Shown here: positions 9,591-18,176 of the stretch, piece by piece | Layout of the letters: each line of letters starts with the position of its first letter | Numbering within the stretch: position 1 is the stretch's first letter | From: Chloroflexota bacterium | GTDB taxonomy: Bacteria; Chloroflexota; Anaerolineae; J102 | Assembly (NCBI GenBank): GCA_029782215.1 | Contig: JAKOVD010000147.1 | Span: forward strand, 1 to 64,000 | Reading direction: 5' to 3' | DNA: 64,000 nt | Program-made: the position numbers and the translations under genes | Notes under the pieces: generated by a model | The model's input: the letters and a program-made list of their open reading frames with translations, nothing else | Database searches by the model: none | What the model was told of the DNA's origin: nothing

Positions 9591-10337
9591 CTACGGCCGC
9601 TCCAGGATACAGTAGATATTGAAGGTGAAGTACTTCGCCAACAGCGGAAGCCGCCCCACGGCGCCAAACACCTTGCCGCTGGGCTTGCTGGTGCGGTTGG
9701 TTGCGAACCACACGACCTTGAGCCCGGAATCGGCAAAGAGACGCTTATAGTCAGAAAGCGCCAACTGGTTGAGCCCGAGATCCTGGATCGAGCTTACCTT
9801 CTGGCGCCGCCGCCTGTTAACGCGGGCCAGGACGCGGCGATCGCCCAGCATGAGATGGACCCAAGGTACGGGAACCGGCGGGCGCACGGCGTCGTGATCG
9901 CCAAAAGGGCTGTGATAGAGAGGACCGAAGCCGGCATACACGCGGCCACCCGGCCGCAGGCGGCTGCGCATGGCGGCCAGCATCCCGCCCAGGTCGAGAA
10001 TGTGCTCGAAGCTATCCTTGGACACGATCAGGTCGAAGTTCCCGCCGTCGTAGTCCTCCAGGTCAACGCAGTGGAAGGCCACGCGGCCGCTCAGGTCCGG
10101 ACGGCGGCTGTTGACGTAGGTCGTGGCGAAGTCGATCAGTCGGGCATTGAGGTCGAGCCCCACCACGCGTTGGGCGCCGGCCGCCGCCATGTCCACCACC
10201 AGGCTCCCATGCCCACAGCCGACGTCAAGGATGGTCGCGCCCGCGAAGGCCGGCGCCTTGCCAAAACGAGCCCAGAAACGCGGGTTGGCCTCGATGCCGC
10301 GGTCAAAGTAGGCGACATCAGCAGGGTCTAGTGCCAT
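9591..10337 (-). CDS. Class I SAM-dependent methyltransferase
   Basis: A 248-residue Rossmann-fold methyltransferase. Motif I is ILDVGCGHGSL near residue 37, followed by VVGLDLN (acidic end of strand 2), DLIVSKDSFEHI (motif IV region) and GGRVYAGFGP. ATG at 10337 has GGAGG 7 bp upstream. It lies downstream of the lipid-linked sugar transferase in the polysaccharide cluster, so a sugar or lipid acceptor is plausible, but the substrate is not shown by the sequence. The 205 bp between it and the next gene (9382-9590) show nothing recognisable. Confidence 0.8.
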   Translation of the reverse strand: MALDPADVAYFDRGIEANPRFWARFGKAPAFAGATILDVGCGHGSLVVDMAAAGAQRVVGLDLNARLIDFATTYVNSRRPDLSGRVAFHCVDLEDYDGGNFDLIVSKDSFEHILDLGGMLAAMRSRLRPGGRVYAGFGPLYHSPFGDHDAVRPPVPVPWVHLMLGDRRVLARVNRRRRQKVSSIQDLGLNQLALSDYKRLFADSGLKVVWFATNRTSKPSGKVFGAVGRLPLLAKYFTFNIYCILERP

Positions 10338-10370
10338 CGGCGACCCTCCAACCCTTCACTCCCCGCCACA

Positions 10371-10398
10371 CAGCCCCAGAGCCAAACGGCTGGGGCTG
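10371..10398. other. Short hairpin between two cluster genes
   Basis: CAGCCCCAG and CTGGGGCTG form a perfect 9-bp stem with a 10-base loop. No T-tract follows on either strand, so it may be a processing or attenuation hairpin rather than a terminator. Confidence 0.4.
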
Positions 10399-10422
10399 CA
10401 GCAAAAAGACACGATTCGGCGC

Positions 10423-11193
10423 TCAGCCCGTGTAGCGCATACCCGCCACAACAGGCAGGGTCCGGAACATGATGCCGAGGTCGACCCAGAACGAACGCTG
10501 CTCGATATACTGCAGGTCCCAGTGCACAATGTCGGGGAACGGAATGCTGCTGCGGCCGTTGATCTGGGCAAGCCCAGTCAGGCCCGGAAGAACGGACAGG
10601 CGGGGCAGGTACCAATCGAAATAGGCCTCGGCCTCGTAATCCATCGAGGGACGGGGGCCCACCAGGCTCATGGTGCCCGCAACCACGTTGAAGAGCTGCG
10701 GCAGTTCGTCGATGCTGGTCCGCCGCAGGATCTTGCCCACGCGCGTGATCACACGCCCATCCGCCGTCGGCTTCAACACGCCGCCATTGCTGTGCGGGCC
10801 CTTGGTGATCTCACCGCGAATCACCTTCTGGGCGAAGGCCTTGTGCGCGATGGTGTGGTCAACGCCCATCGTCATGGAACGGAACTTATAGAAAGTGAAC
10901 ACCCTACCCCCTAACCCCACGCGCCGCTGCCGGATCATGACCGGCCCCCCGTCTTCCAGCTTGATCGCCAGGAAGACGATGAAGAGAATGGGCGAGAGCA
11001 GGATCAGTGCTGTCAGGGAAATGACCAGGTCGAAGGTCCGTTTGGCAATCCGGTAACCGGGCGACATGGGAGCGGGTGGAACCACGGCAGTCACCTGCAG
11101 TGGCTGAGGTTCCGCGGCCGCCGGCGAGGGACGGAGCGCGGAGCCGATGATACTCGGCTTACTTGTGATCATGTCGGCTTCGTTCCTCATCAT
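10423..11193 (-). CDS. Polyprenyl-phosphate sugar-1-phosphate transferase (bacterial sugar transferase)
   Basis: This family starts polysaccharide assembly by moving a sugar-1-phosphate from a nucleotide sugar to undecaprenyl phosphate on the inner membrane face. The 256-residue protein has one hydrophobic re-entrant helix ([20 protein letters not shown]), then the conserved [28 protein letters not shown] and [14 protein letters not shown] motifs. It is a short, monotopic form without the extra N-terminal membrane bundle of WbaP. The first 45 residues are Pro/Ala-rich and variable; internal starts at MITSKP or MSPGYR are possible. It fits as the initiating enzyme of this cluster. Confidence 0.9.
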   Translation of the reverse strand: MMRNEADMITSKPSIIGSALRPSPAAAEPQPLQVTAVVPPAPMSPGYRIAKRTFDLVISLTALILLSPILFIVFLAIKLEDGGPVMIRQRRVGLGGRVFTFYKFRSMTMGVDHTIAHKAFAQKVIRGEITKGPHSNGGVLKPTADGRVITRVGKILRRTSIDELPQLFNVVAGTMSLVGPRPSMDYEAEAYFDWYLPRLSVLPGLTGLAQINGRSSIPFPDIVHWDLQYIEQRSFWVDLGIMFRTLPVVAGMRYTG

Positions 11194-11291
11194 GGCGGCA
11201 ATGGACGCCCTGGCGTTGGCAGATGATGGGACTAGCTGGGTGGCGAAGGCAGCGTCGGGATGGCACGGGGAGCCGACTGGATGACTTCGAT

Positions 11292-12590
11292 TCAGGGGGC
11301 CGGCGTCCAGTAACGAATCGTCAACTTCGGACGCGAGGCGGGGTTGTTATACTCGGCCGAGGCAAAGGCGTACTGCACCTTGGCTTCGGCTTGAGCTTTG
11401 AGGAGAAGACCGTGGTTGGTGGTGGAATCGAACAACCACGAGCGGACAAGAGACGTCACATCCCAGGATTGCCAGGCGCTGACATCGCCCACGACACGCT
11501 GGCTGATGGGCGAGCCATAGCGATCAGAAGGGACCGCGTTGGCGCCAGGCTGGCCCCAGGGTTTGCCCTGGGCGGCCTGCTGCCAGGTCACCTGGGATGG
11601 CGTCCAGTCGCGATTGAGCTGATAAAGATCGACAACAGCAGGATTGTCGTTGCTTTGAGTCAAAGCCCACAGGTTAAGGGTCGCCTCGACCACGTGGGCA
11701 TTGCCTGGCAGGCCCGCCAGCTCGAATCGCAAGATAGGAGACATGACGTCAGGCTGCCTGAGCATAAGTCGGTCTACATTAGCATAGTTTGTCGAAATCT
11801 CCCAAGCGTTGAGATAGCTGTCAACAAGACCACTGTACCCGCCATCGGTGGGCTGCAGAACCAGGGTCACCGGCTGCGGCGTGGGCTTGGGATAACCTCG
11901 CAGTTGGGAAGGCAAGTAGCCGTAAGAAACAAGGGGGACGTGCGTGGGGGTGATCGTCGGCGTAGGTGTGCGTGTCGGCGATACCGTGGCCGTGGGCGTA
12001 GGTGTGGGAGGAGGCGTGTCGGTCGGCGTGGGGGTGGCGAAAGGCTGCTGGTCGCAGGTGACCTGGAGCGTATAGGCCCCGGCGCTGCCGCCGTATCCGT
12101 CCACCACGATCAGATGATTGCCCGGGGGCAGGGAAGGAATACTGAGGCTGGAGTCGGCGCCATAACACTGCCCGAAATCGCTGTTGACGAACAGAAAGAC
12201 ATCGAGATCCAGGCTCTGGCCGGGCAAGGGCGCCTGGCTCAGCGTCAGCGTCAACGGCATCGTCGCGCTGGTCTGCAGTTGGTAAAAGTGTTCCGGACCG
12301 GTCTCCGGCCAGTCAGGCCGGCAGGGGTAGGTGTCGATCCGGTTCTCGCCTCCGGTGGTGTCGCCACGGTAAACGCCCTGGCAGAAGGCGGGCGTCACCG
12401 GGCCGACATCGAGGGCAGGCGTCGATGCCGGTCTACCGGCGCCCCCCGCAGGACCACCCAGGGCCGCGCTGCTGGATGCAGCATGGCTCTGGGTGGCGTA
12501 GAGGGCGCTCAGACTGGTCAGGCTGAGAAGGAAGACGGTAGCGAGGTAGAGAACGACGCGACGCCGCCGTGCTGACAGACGGAGACACAT
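11292..12590 (-). CDS. Secreted protein: PPC-like domain, Thr-Pro linker, DNRLRE domain
   Basis: A 432-residue protein with a basic N-terminus and hydrophobic helix (VVLYLATVFLLSLTSLSALYA) ending in a likely signal-peptidase site near SHA. The next region (FYQLQTSATMPLTLTL through GGSAGAYTLQVTCD) resembles a bacterial pre-peptidase C-terminal beta-sandwich. A TPTPT linker of about 40 residues follows. The rest is a full DNRLRE domain (DSYLNAWEIS, LRFELAGLPGNAHVVEATL, WDVTSLVRSWL, RPKLTIRYW). DNRLRE domains occur in extracellular matrix-like proteins, so a structural or adhesive role at the cell surface is likely. It lies 63 bp downstream of the exported protein at 12654-15329, probably in the same transcript. 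Confidence 0.75.
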   Translation of the reverse strand: MCLRLSARRRRVVLYLATVFLLSLTSLSALYATQSHAASSSAALGGPAGGAGRPASTPALDVGPVTPAFCQGVYRGDTTGGENRIDTYPCRPDWPETGPEHFYQLQTSATMPLTLTLSQAPLPGQSLDLDVFLFVNSDFGQCYGADSSLSIPSLPPGNHLIVVDGYGGSAGAYTLQVTCDQQPFATPTPTDTPPPTPTPTATVSPTRTPTPTITPTHVPLVSYGYLPSQLRGYPKPTPQPVTLVLQPTDGGYSGLVDSYLNAWEISTNYANVDRLMLRQPDVMSPILRFELAGLPGNAHVVEATLNLWALTQSNDNPAVVDLYQLNRDWTPSQVTWQQAAQGKPWGQPGANAVPSDRYGSPISQRVVGDVSAWQSWDVTSLVRSWLFDSTTNHGLLLKAQAEAKVQYAFASAEYNNPASRPKLTIRYWTPAP

Positions 12591-12653
12591 AGGGGAGGAG
12601 GCGCTGTGGACCTTGCTCCTTCACCTGGAGGGTTGCGGAAACAGCCGCAGCGC

Positions 12654-15329
12654 CTAGCGCATCATCATCGGCATGAAGAGGTGCTCCGTGTACTCGACAG
12701 TACTGGTGGGCGTGGCCGTCGCCGCCGCGGTGATGGTCGCGGTGGCCGTCGGCGTCGGCGTGGCCGTTGCCGTAGGTGTTGCCGTGACCGCCGTGGTGGG
12801 GGTCGCCGTGAGGGTGCCCAGAGGCTCGTGGCGGAAATGCCAGGTGAGCTGAATGCCGGCCTGCACGGGCAGCACCACGGAGCTGGCAGGCTTGCCTTCG
12901 CCGTAGCCAGGCGGCGCCGTTTCGCTCAGGAAGTAATTTCCCGGCGCGAGGTTGGCAAACGAATAGCTGCCGTCAGCGCCGCTGGTGGTCTGCTGGTTGG
13001 TGGGATTGCCAACGCCGGTGAGCGTCAGGACGGCGCCGCCCAACCCTTCGCCCGGATCCGGCTGGTTGTTGCCGTTGGCGTCACGATAGGCCATGCCGTT
13101 GATGACGCCGACGCTCGGCGTCGCCGTCGGAGTGGTCGTGGCGGTCGGCGTCACGGTCGGCGTCGCGGTGGTGGTGGGAGTGACGGTCGGGGTCGGGGTG
13201 TCAGTCGGCGTAGGTGTGGGCGTGGCTTCGACGATCTCCTGCACCTTGCGCACGTCGACATGATGGATGTACTCGTCGCCATCCGGCACACCCAGGTGGC
13301 TGCGACTGTCGATGTAGAAGTCAGCATAGCCGATCGGATTGTTCACCGTGGCGCCGATGCCATTGTTGAAGTTGCCGTCTTCGATCACGAAGACCGCCAC
13401 CTTCCACTTGCCAGTGTCCGTTTTCTTCACGTAGGTGACGTTGCCAGGCACCTTGCCTTCGTCGACCAGGACGCCGTCAATGGCCAGGCCACGGCGAACG
13501 GTCCAGTCGTTGATGCTGTAGAGCTGCGCCGCCTTGGGACCCTGCACCGAATCGTAGACCAGCAGCCACTCATCGGTGCCCTTGTCAAGGTAGGTCACGG
13601 TGACGTAGGCCTTGAAGGTGCTGTCTGCGGGAGGCTGCGACCGGGCAAAATAGCGGTCATCGGCATCGAAGTAGAAGTACCATTGCCCGGTCTTCTGGTC
13701 AGTGCGTCGCGCCACCCACCCCGGATCGACCGAAATCTGGACGCCGTTGGGGCCGTAGGTCCCGTAGAGACCGGCGTCACGCAGCTCCTGACTGTAAGGG
13801 CTCGTGTTGTAGTGCGAGATGGTCTTGTCCTCGGCGGGCGTCTCAGGGCGATTCCATCCCATCGTCGTGATCCGAACATCATCGGTCATGGGAATGGTCG
13901 CGCCTCTCTTGTCAGGCAAGTCCTTCTGATAGAGGTAGAACTCGTGATTGCCGATGGTCGGCCAGATATTGCCGGTGCTCAGATAGGCGTAGGGCAGGAT
14001 GACGGGCCAACGATGTTCGCGCATGGTCGACCAGATCGAGGGTGGCGTATCTTGCCCCAGCTTGAAACCGGCGCCGAGGAACTTGGACGCCCACTCGGTA
14101 ATGGTAAAGTTGTCGGCCGGACTCGGCTTGGTGGGATCCTTGCTCCAGAAGCTGGAGAGCCGGAAGTAGTCGGCCTTGAGACCCAGGGCGAACTGCGTCG
14201 CCCAGTAGAACTCATTTGGCGTCGACATCATGTAGCCGTAGCTTTCCAGCGCCGAAGCCGTAATGCCACTGTACGAGCGCACCTGGTCGTGAAACGCCGT
14301 GCAGTTGACGGAAGGATCCGCAGCTCGACACGCCTCCATGAAGTCGAAGTCGGAGGTCGTATTATTGACGGAAAGGCCCACACCGCGGGTCGCCGCGTAA
14401 GCGGCGATGTCGCGCCTCTCGTACGACTTCTGGTAGAAGGGCGCGTTCTGGATGAGCAACTGGATCTTGGGAGACCCTGGGGCCACGTAGAACGCAGCAA
14501 CATGGGTGTCGATCGCCCATCTGACAAAGTCGAGCCATGCGCTAATGGACAGGCCGTTGGCCATCAGACTGGGATCGTCCTCATCGTCGGCGGGCTTGTT
14601 CTCCCCGTCCTTGCCGGTGCCGATGGCGACCCAGGCGACCTTGTCCTTAAGCGGTGAGGACAGGAGATGCTGGGCCAGGGCATTGACGAAGGCGGCGTAC
14701 TGAGCCTTGTAGTAGGCATCCGTATACTTGGGCAGGTACCAGTCGATGTTGTCGGGCTGGCCGTCGCCGTTGCAGTCGCGGTAGTCGAGCTCCTGCGATT
14801 TGACGCGGGTGTCGTCGGCAGTGCCCAGGACGCCATCCGGCCCGGCCTGCACCCACTTCGGCGTCATGTCAATGCCGCCCAACGGGTTGGTAGGCGTACA
14901 GCCGACGTAGCGGCCAGTATAGGTGTACAGGGCGATGCCAACCTGTTTGTAACCCGCATTCACGCTGTTGGTGATGAAGGAATCGATACTGCTGAAGTCG
15001 TAGCCGCCCTTGGTCGAGTTGAGAGAAGCCCAGGTGAAGAAGGCGTAGGAGCCAACGGCGCTGTACTTGCTCGCCGGCTGCAGGATCTTGGCCTTGTCAG
15101 CATCACTTGACGGGTTCTCAACGTAATAGCCGGACTCGCCTGCCGGGGGTGGCGCATAATCGATGCTCGCGGGTTGAGCAGGCGCCTGGGCAGGGCTTGC
15201 GGGCGTCGGCGCGTCGGACGCATCATTGGCTGCACGCGTCGAGCCAGTGGCGACGACCACCGGGACGGCGACCGCAGCCAGCAGAACGAAGACGGTGCCG
15301 AGTAGAAGGAGGGCCTTCTTACTCATCAT
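12654..15329 (-). CDS. Secreted glycosidase-like protein with SdrD-B-like domain and FMPMMMR tail
   Basis: The 891-residue protein starts at ATG 15329, with GGAGG exactly 9 bp upstream; the open frame extends to 15428 but without such a signal. The signal peptide is MMSKKALLLLGTVFVLL with cleavage near TRA. The large N-terminal domain resembles a GH42-like TIM barrel (YAFFTWASLNSTKGGYDFSS, IALYTYTGRYVG, KVAWVAIGTGKDGE). A TPT linker leads to a Cna-B/SdrD-B-like domain (GVINGMAYRDANGNNQPDPGEG, LAPGNYFLSETAPPGYGEG). A second linker leads to the terminal EHLFMPMMMR, one of four related tails in this window. A polysaccharide-trimming or binding role is inferred from its place in the cluster. Confidence 0.75.
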   Translation of the reverse strand: MMSKKALLLLGTVFVLLAAVAVPVVVATGSTRAANDASDAPTPASPAQAPAQPASIDYAPPPAGESGYYVENPSSDADKAKILQPASKYSAVGSYAFFTWASLNSTKGGYDFSSIDSFITNSVNAGYKQVGIALYTYTGRYVGCTPTNPLGGIDMTPKWVQAGPDGVLGTADDTRVKSQELDYRDCNGDGQPDNIDWYLPKYTDAYYKAQYAAFVNALAQHLLSSPLKDKVAWVAIGTGKDGENKPADDEDDPSLMANGLSISAWLDFVRWAIDTHVAAFYVAPGSPKIQLLIQNAPFYQKSYERRDIAAYAATRGVGLSVNNTTSDFDFMEACRAADPSVNCTAFHDQVRSYSGITASALESYGYMMSTPNEFYWATQFALGLKADYFRLSSFWSKDPTKPSPADNFTITEWASKFLGAGFKLGQDTPPSIWSTMREHRWPVILPYAYLSTGNIWPTIGNHEFYLYQKDLPDKRGATIPMTDDVRITTMGWNRPETPAEDKTISHYNTSPYSQELRDAGLYGTYGPNGVQISVDPGWVARRTDQKTGQWYFYFDADDRYFARSQPPADSTFKAYVTVTYLDKGTDEWLLVYDSVQGPKAAQLYSINDWTVRRGLAIDGVLVDEGKVPGNVTYVKKTDTGKWKVAVFVIEDGNFNNGIGATVNNPIGYADFYIDSRSHLGVPDGDEYIHHVDVRKVQEIVEATPTPTPTDTPTPTVTPTTTATPTVTPTATTTPTATPSVGVINGMAYRDANGNNQPDPGEGLGGAVLTLTGVGNPTNQQTTSGADGSYSFANLAPGNYFLSETAPPGYGEGKPASSVVLPVQAGIQLTWHFRHEPLGTLTATPTTAVTATPTATATPTPTATATITAAATATPTSTVEYTEHLFMPMMMR

Positions 15330-15632
15330 GGTGTTGAACCTCCGGGACATTGGGTGATCATTGGCCCATCGGGGTGGTCGTACTCGCCTAAGAGCTGGTA
15401 CGCCGGAAGGGCGCAACCGTACGACCACACAGCCGAGAGCTCCTACGGGCGCCAGGGGATTCGCCCATCATTCTAGTAGTGAGACTTGGAAATTCCATGA
15501 AAACGGGCGGGGTGGCAGATGAAAGATTTTTCACATGCACACGTCCTGGCGAAGCGGGAAGCTATCATACCATAGCGGATGAGGCCGACCAAAGGCATTT
15601 TGCCGCCGGGAGCCGCCCCCGCCATACTCGTG

Positions 15633-15680
15633 GTAACGACTTCAGTCGTCGCTTTGCGAAAGAGCGACTGAAGTCGTTAC
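15633..15680. repeat. Perfect 16-bp inverted repeat (CGACTTCAGTCG family)
   Basis: The arms GTAACGACTTCAGTCG and its exact reverse complement are separated by 16 bp. It abuts the stop codon of the membrane glycosyltransferase gene. A related element with Gs for Cs lies at 42518-42565. It can fold as a hairpin but has no T-tract. Apart from this, the gap 15330-15679 (about 350 bp) shows nothing. Confidence 0.75.
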
Positions 15681-17020
15681 TACATGAGGCCACGCCGCTG
15701 TTGCAGGCGATCCCACAGCCACAAAAAGACAACCAGCATGACCAAAGGCTGAAAAGGCAGAGCATAGCGACCGTTTTCGCCATACTCCATCATGGCCTGC
15801 AGGACAGAGGCCGCCAACACAAGAAGGACCAGGAACAGGTCAAGCGCCTTGTCAAAGCGCCTGCCCACGGCGAGAGCGTACAGGTAGCCCGCAGCGATGA
15901 TGAGAAAGAGAAGATTGACGCCCACGAGCAGCAGCCGTTCGCCAAACCACACCACCCCCAGAATGCTTTCCACTGCGGCTGGATGAAGCCTGTCGGGGAC
16001 CCAGTAGATGGGCGCGCGCCAGTAGCTCACCCAGGCCTTGGCCACACTTTGCGCGTACAGAAGAGGATGAGCGACGAAAAGACCTACCGACATCCGGGTC
16101 AGTTTCTGCGACAGGGCGCCGTACGAGAGACCCGTCGCCCGCATCATCTCGGGATAGGCCCGCCAGATCGTCATCGTCTGCCACCCACTCTCCGCCAGCC
16201 TTTCCTCCCGGTAGCGCAGATAGATATCCCTAATCGTCCCATACTCTGCCGGCGCTCGCTCGATGAAGCCGCCGCTGTGCTGGGTGAGGTTGTAGCCGGT
16301 ATTCGTGGTCAGGCCGAAATAGCCCACGGTGGCCCGGTTGAACAGGCCCCAACCCACGATAAGAACCGCGGCCGGGATGATGACGGCAGCCAGGCCGGCC
16401 ACACGATCCGCCCGCCGCGCACTCGTGAGGCGCCATTGATAAAGGAAGTAGAGCAAATACACCGGCAGCAGAAAGAGCAGCAGGGGTCGTGTCAGCGCCG
16501 CCCATCCCAAGACCACGCCCAACCCCAGCTCATAGAGGAGCCGCCCTGAGGGGCCGGCGTCCTGCGCCTGCACCACCAGCCACACGGACAGGACCACCAG
16601 GAAGGTGCTCAATGCCTCCGAGAGGATGCTCGCCTCGAAGAAGAGCAGGTTCATGGTGAGGGCGTAGGCCAAACCCATCACGAAGGAGGCCCGCACACTC
16701 CTGGTGCGCCGGTAGGCAAGTTGGAACAGCATCAACGAGATGCCAATGCCCATCAGCGATTGGATCAGCCAGACGGCCCTGTAGCTTCCCCCCGCGGCAA
16801 ACAGCAGCAGGGGAAAGCCGGGGGACCGCGCCCCATTGTAGCCGGTAAAATCCAGCGTGCGGAGCTGCAGCGCCAGGCTTTCGTAGCCCGGTGAATCGGG
16901 AAAGACGATGGGTTCATAGACGAGCCAGAAGGCCGCCCGCAGCAGCACACCCACCACCCCCAACAAGACCAACGCCCTGGTCTTGCTCATCCCGGACTGC
17001 TTCGTGGTTCCGTTCATCAT
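15680..17020 (-). CDS. Polytopic membrane glycosyltransferase-like protein (GT39/ArnT type)
   Basis: A 446-residue protein with about ten predicted membrane helices. The N-terminal helix is followed by the periplasmic loop FPDSPGYESLALQL, which carries the acidic residue typical of GT-C enzymes of the GT39/ArnT group, then ARSPGFPLLLF. Such enzymes move sugars from polyprenyl carriers to lipids or proteins outside the membrane. The frame is open up to 17116, but that would overlap the Alg13-like gene; ATG 17020 (MMNGTT) is chosen, and ATG 16990 (MSKTRA) is a fair alternative. Neither has a clear ribosome binding site. It lies downstream of the Alg14/Alg13 pair. Confidence 0.75.
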   Translation of the reverse strand: MMNGTTKQSGMSKTRALVLLGVVGVLLRAAFWLVYEPIVFPDSPGYESLALQLRTLDFTGYNGARSPGFPLLLFAAGGSYRAVWLIQSLMGIGISLMLFQLAYRRTRSVRASFVMGLAYALTMNLLFFEASILSEALSTFLVVLSVWLVVQAQDAGPSGRLLYELGLGVVLGWAALTRPLLLFLLPVYLLYFLYQWRLTSARRADRVAGLAAVIIPAAVLIVGWGLFNRATVGYFGLTTNTGYNLTQHSGGFIERAPAEYGTIRDIYLRYREERLAESGWQTMTIWRAYPEMMRATGLSYGALSQKLTRMSVGLFVAHPLLYAQSVAKAWVSYWRAPIYWVPDRLHPAAVESILGVVWFGERLLLVGVNLLFLIIAAGYLYALAVGRRFDKALDLFLVLLVLAASVLQAMMEYGENGRYALPFQPLVMLVVFLWLWDRLQQRRGLM

Positions 17021-17051
17021 TCGGCAGGCGGGACGGCAGCCGCTTGCGTCT

Positions 17052-17507
17052 TCATCGACTGCGCCCTGCCAGGAACGCCTTGATGTCCAGGTGCAGCGTC
17101 GTCTCCGGCGGCTCATAGCGCCGGAAGGGCATGACGCGGGCGTGCCGGATGGCCTGAGGCAGGTCGACGAGATCGAAGCAGGCCAGCAGATAGCCGTCGG
17201 CGGCGAAACGACGCAGGATCTGCTCCTGGTGGCGGTCGTAGCGATCGGGATTGGGCACCCCCACCAGACGGGCGCCGAGGGTCAAGGCCTCGATGACGGT
17301 GCCAAAGCCGCCGTGTGCAATGACCAGGGAGGCCTGCGCCAGCAGGTCCGTGATCGACGGGCGCAGCCGGAACCATTCGCCGTGCTTCGGCTCATAGGCA
17401 CCCTCGCCGATCTGGAAGAGGATCGGTTCTCCTAGCGAGGGCGCCAGGTCGTCGACGGCCCGCACCAGGGGATCGAAGTCGGTCGTACCGACCGTGCAGA
17501 AGATCAT
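17052..17507 (-). CDS. Alg13/PssE-like glycosyltransferase catalytic subunit
   Basis: A 151-residue GT28-type C-terminal half-enzyme. IFCTVGTTDFDPLVRAVD is the typical N-terminus, and VIAHGGFGTVIEAL is the nucleotide-sugar-binding motif. The partner Alg14-like protein is encoded just upstream (gap 18 bp). In eukaryotic Alg13/Alg14 and bacterial PssE/PssD the membrane subunit recruits this cytosolic catalytic subunit to build a lipid-linked disaccharide. The same role in exopolysaccharide repeat-unit assembly is inferred here. Confidence 0.85.
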   Translation of the reverse strand: MIFCTVGTTDFDPLVRAVDDLAPSLGEPILFQIGEGAYEPKHGEWFRLRPSITDLLAQASLVIAHGGFGTVIEALTLGARLVGVPNPDRYDRHQEQILRRFAADGYLLACFDLVDLPQAIRHARVMPFRRYEPPETTLHLDIKAFLAGRSR

Positions 17508-17525
17508 AGGTCGAAGCTGCCGGCG

Positions 17526-18020
17526 CTAGAGAAGGCGGCCGGCATAGCGGGCGCGCGGATAATCGGCCAGGTAGTGCTCCCACTGCACGTAGAAGCGATC
17601 GGCCAGGTGGAAGCGATAGATCAGCCGCGCCGTCGACGTCAGAGTCTCGACCTTGGACGCCGTTTCCACGTAGATAACGGGAATCCGCCGCGTTTTGGCG
17701 GCAATGGCCAGGGGAATCTGCAGGCTGGGTCCGGCGCCAATGAGGGCGTCGGGCCGGGCCTCGGCCAGGATGCGGCGCGCCTGCACCAGCGCCCGCGGCA
17801 TCTTGCGCAGCACCGTCCAAACGCCCTCCGTCGCGCCCATCCGCTTCTCGCGCGGCTGCGTCATCCGGTAGACCGGACCCTGGGCAGCGATTTTGTGCTC
17901 AGAGACCGTGTCGTAGTCGGCGACGACGTAACAGTAGTCGAAGTCCGGGCCCAGCAGGTCCACCAGGCGGAGCATCTGCTTGGTGTGGCCGCCGGCGCCC
18001 AGAACGATGAGAAGGCGCAT
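17526..18020 (-). CDS. Alg14/PssD-like glycosyltransferase membrane-recruiting subunit
   Basis: A 164-residue protein with LLIVLGAGGHTKQMLRLVD, DALIGAGPSLQIPLAIAAK and IPVIYVETASKVETLT, the conserved blocks of Alg14/PssD. It lacks the catalytic C-terminal half, which is supplied by the next gene. ATG at 18020 lies just downstream (in the transcription sense) of the 20-unit heptad array at 18037-18176, so the array would form part of the leader between the epimerase gene and this one. Confidence 0.85.
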   Translation of the reverse strand: MRLLIVLGAGGHTKQMLRLVDLLGPDFDYCYVVADYDTVSEHKIAAQGPVYRMTQPREKRMGATEGVWTVLRKMPRALVQARRILAEARPDALIGAGPSLQIPLAIAAKTRRIPVIYVETASKVETLTSTARLIYRFHLADRFYVQWEHYLADYPRARYAGRLL

Positions 18021-18036
18021 GGGTGAAAGGAAGTGG

Positions 18037-18176
18037 GAAATGCGAATTGCGAAGTGCGAAGGTCGTGGTGCGTGATGCGTGATACGTGAGAAGACGTGTC
18101 CTCGGTCCTCCGTTCTCTGTCTTCAGTTCTCCGTCCTCTGCCGTCTGACGACTGGCGACTGACGACTGACGACTGT
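18037..18176. repeat. Heptanucleotide array D (20 units in perfect register)
   Basis: Twenty successive 7-bp units without a single insertion or deletion. The unit changes gradually along the array. It begins with GAAATGC and GAATTGC, passes through GTGATGC-type and CCTCCGT-type words, and ends with CGACTGA-type words. The right end lies inside the 3' end of the epimerase gene and encodes its last residues (VVSRQSPVVRRQRTEN) and its stop codon. No CRISPR-like spacers are present. Confidence 0.9.

Noticed and set aside
12606-14657. 683-codon open frame opposite the secreted glycosidase-like gene
   Set aside because: It is an antisense shadow in GC-rich coding DNA; the protein is Arg/Gly-rich without motifs, while the minus-strand frame has a signal peptide, ribosome binding site and domains.
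18037-18176. CRISPR array
   Set aside because: The repeat unit is 7 bp with no spacers and no cas genes nearby; it is a heptad array.
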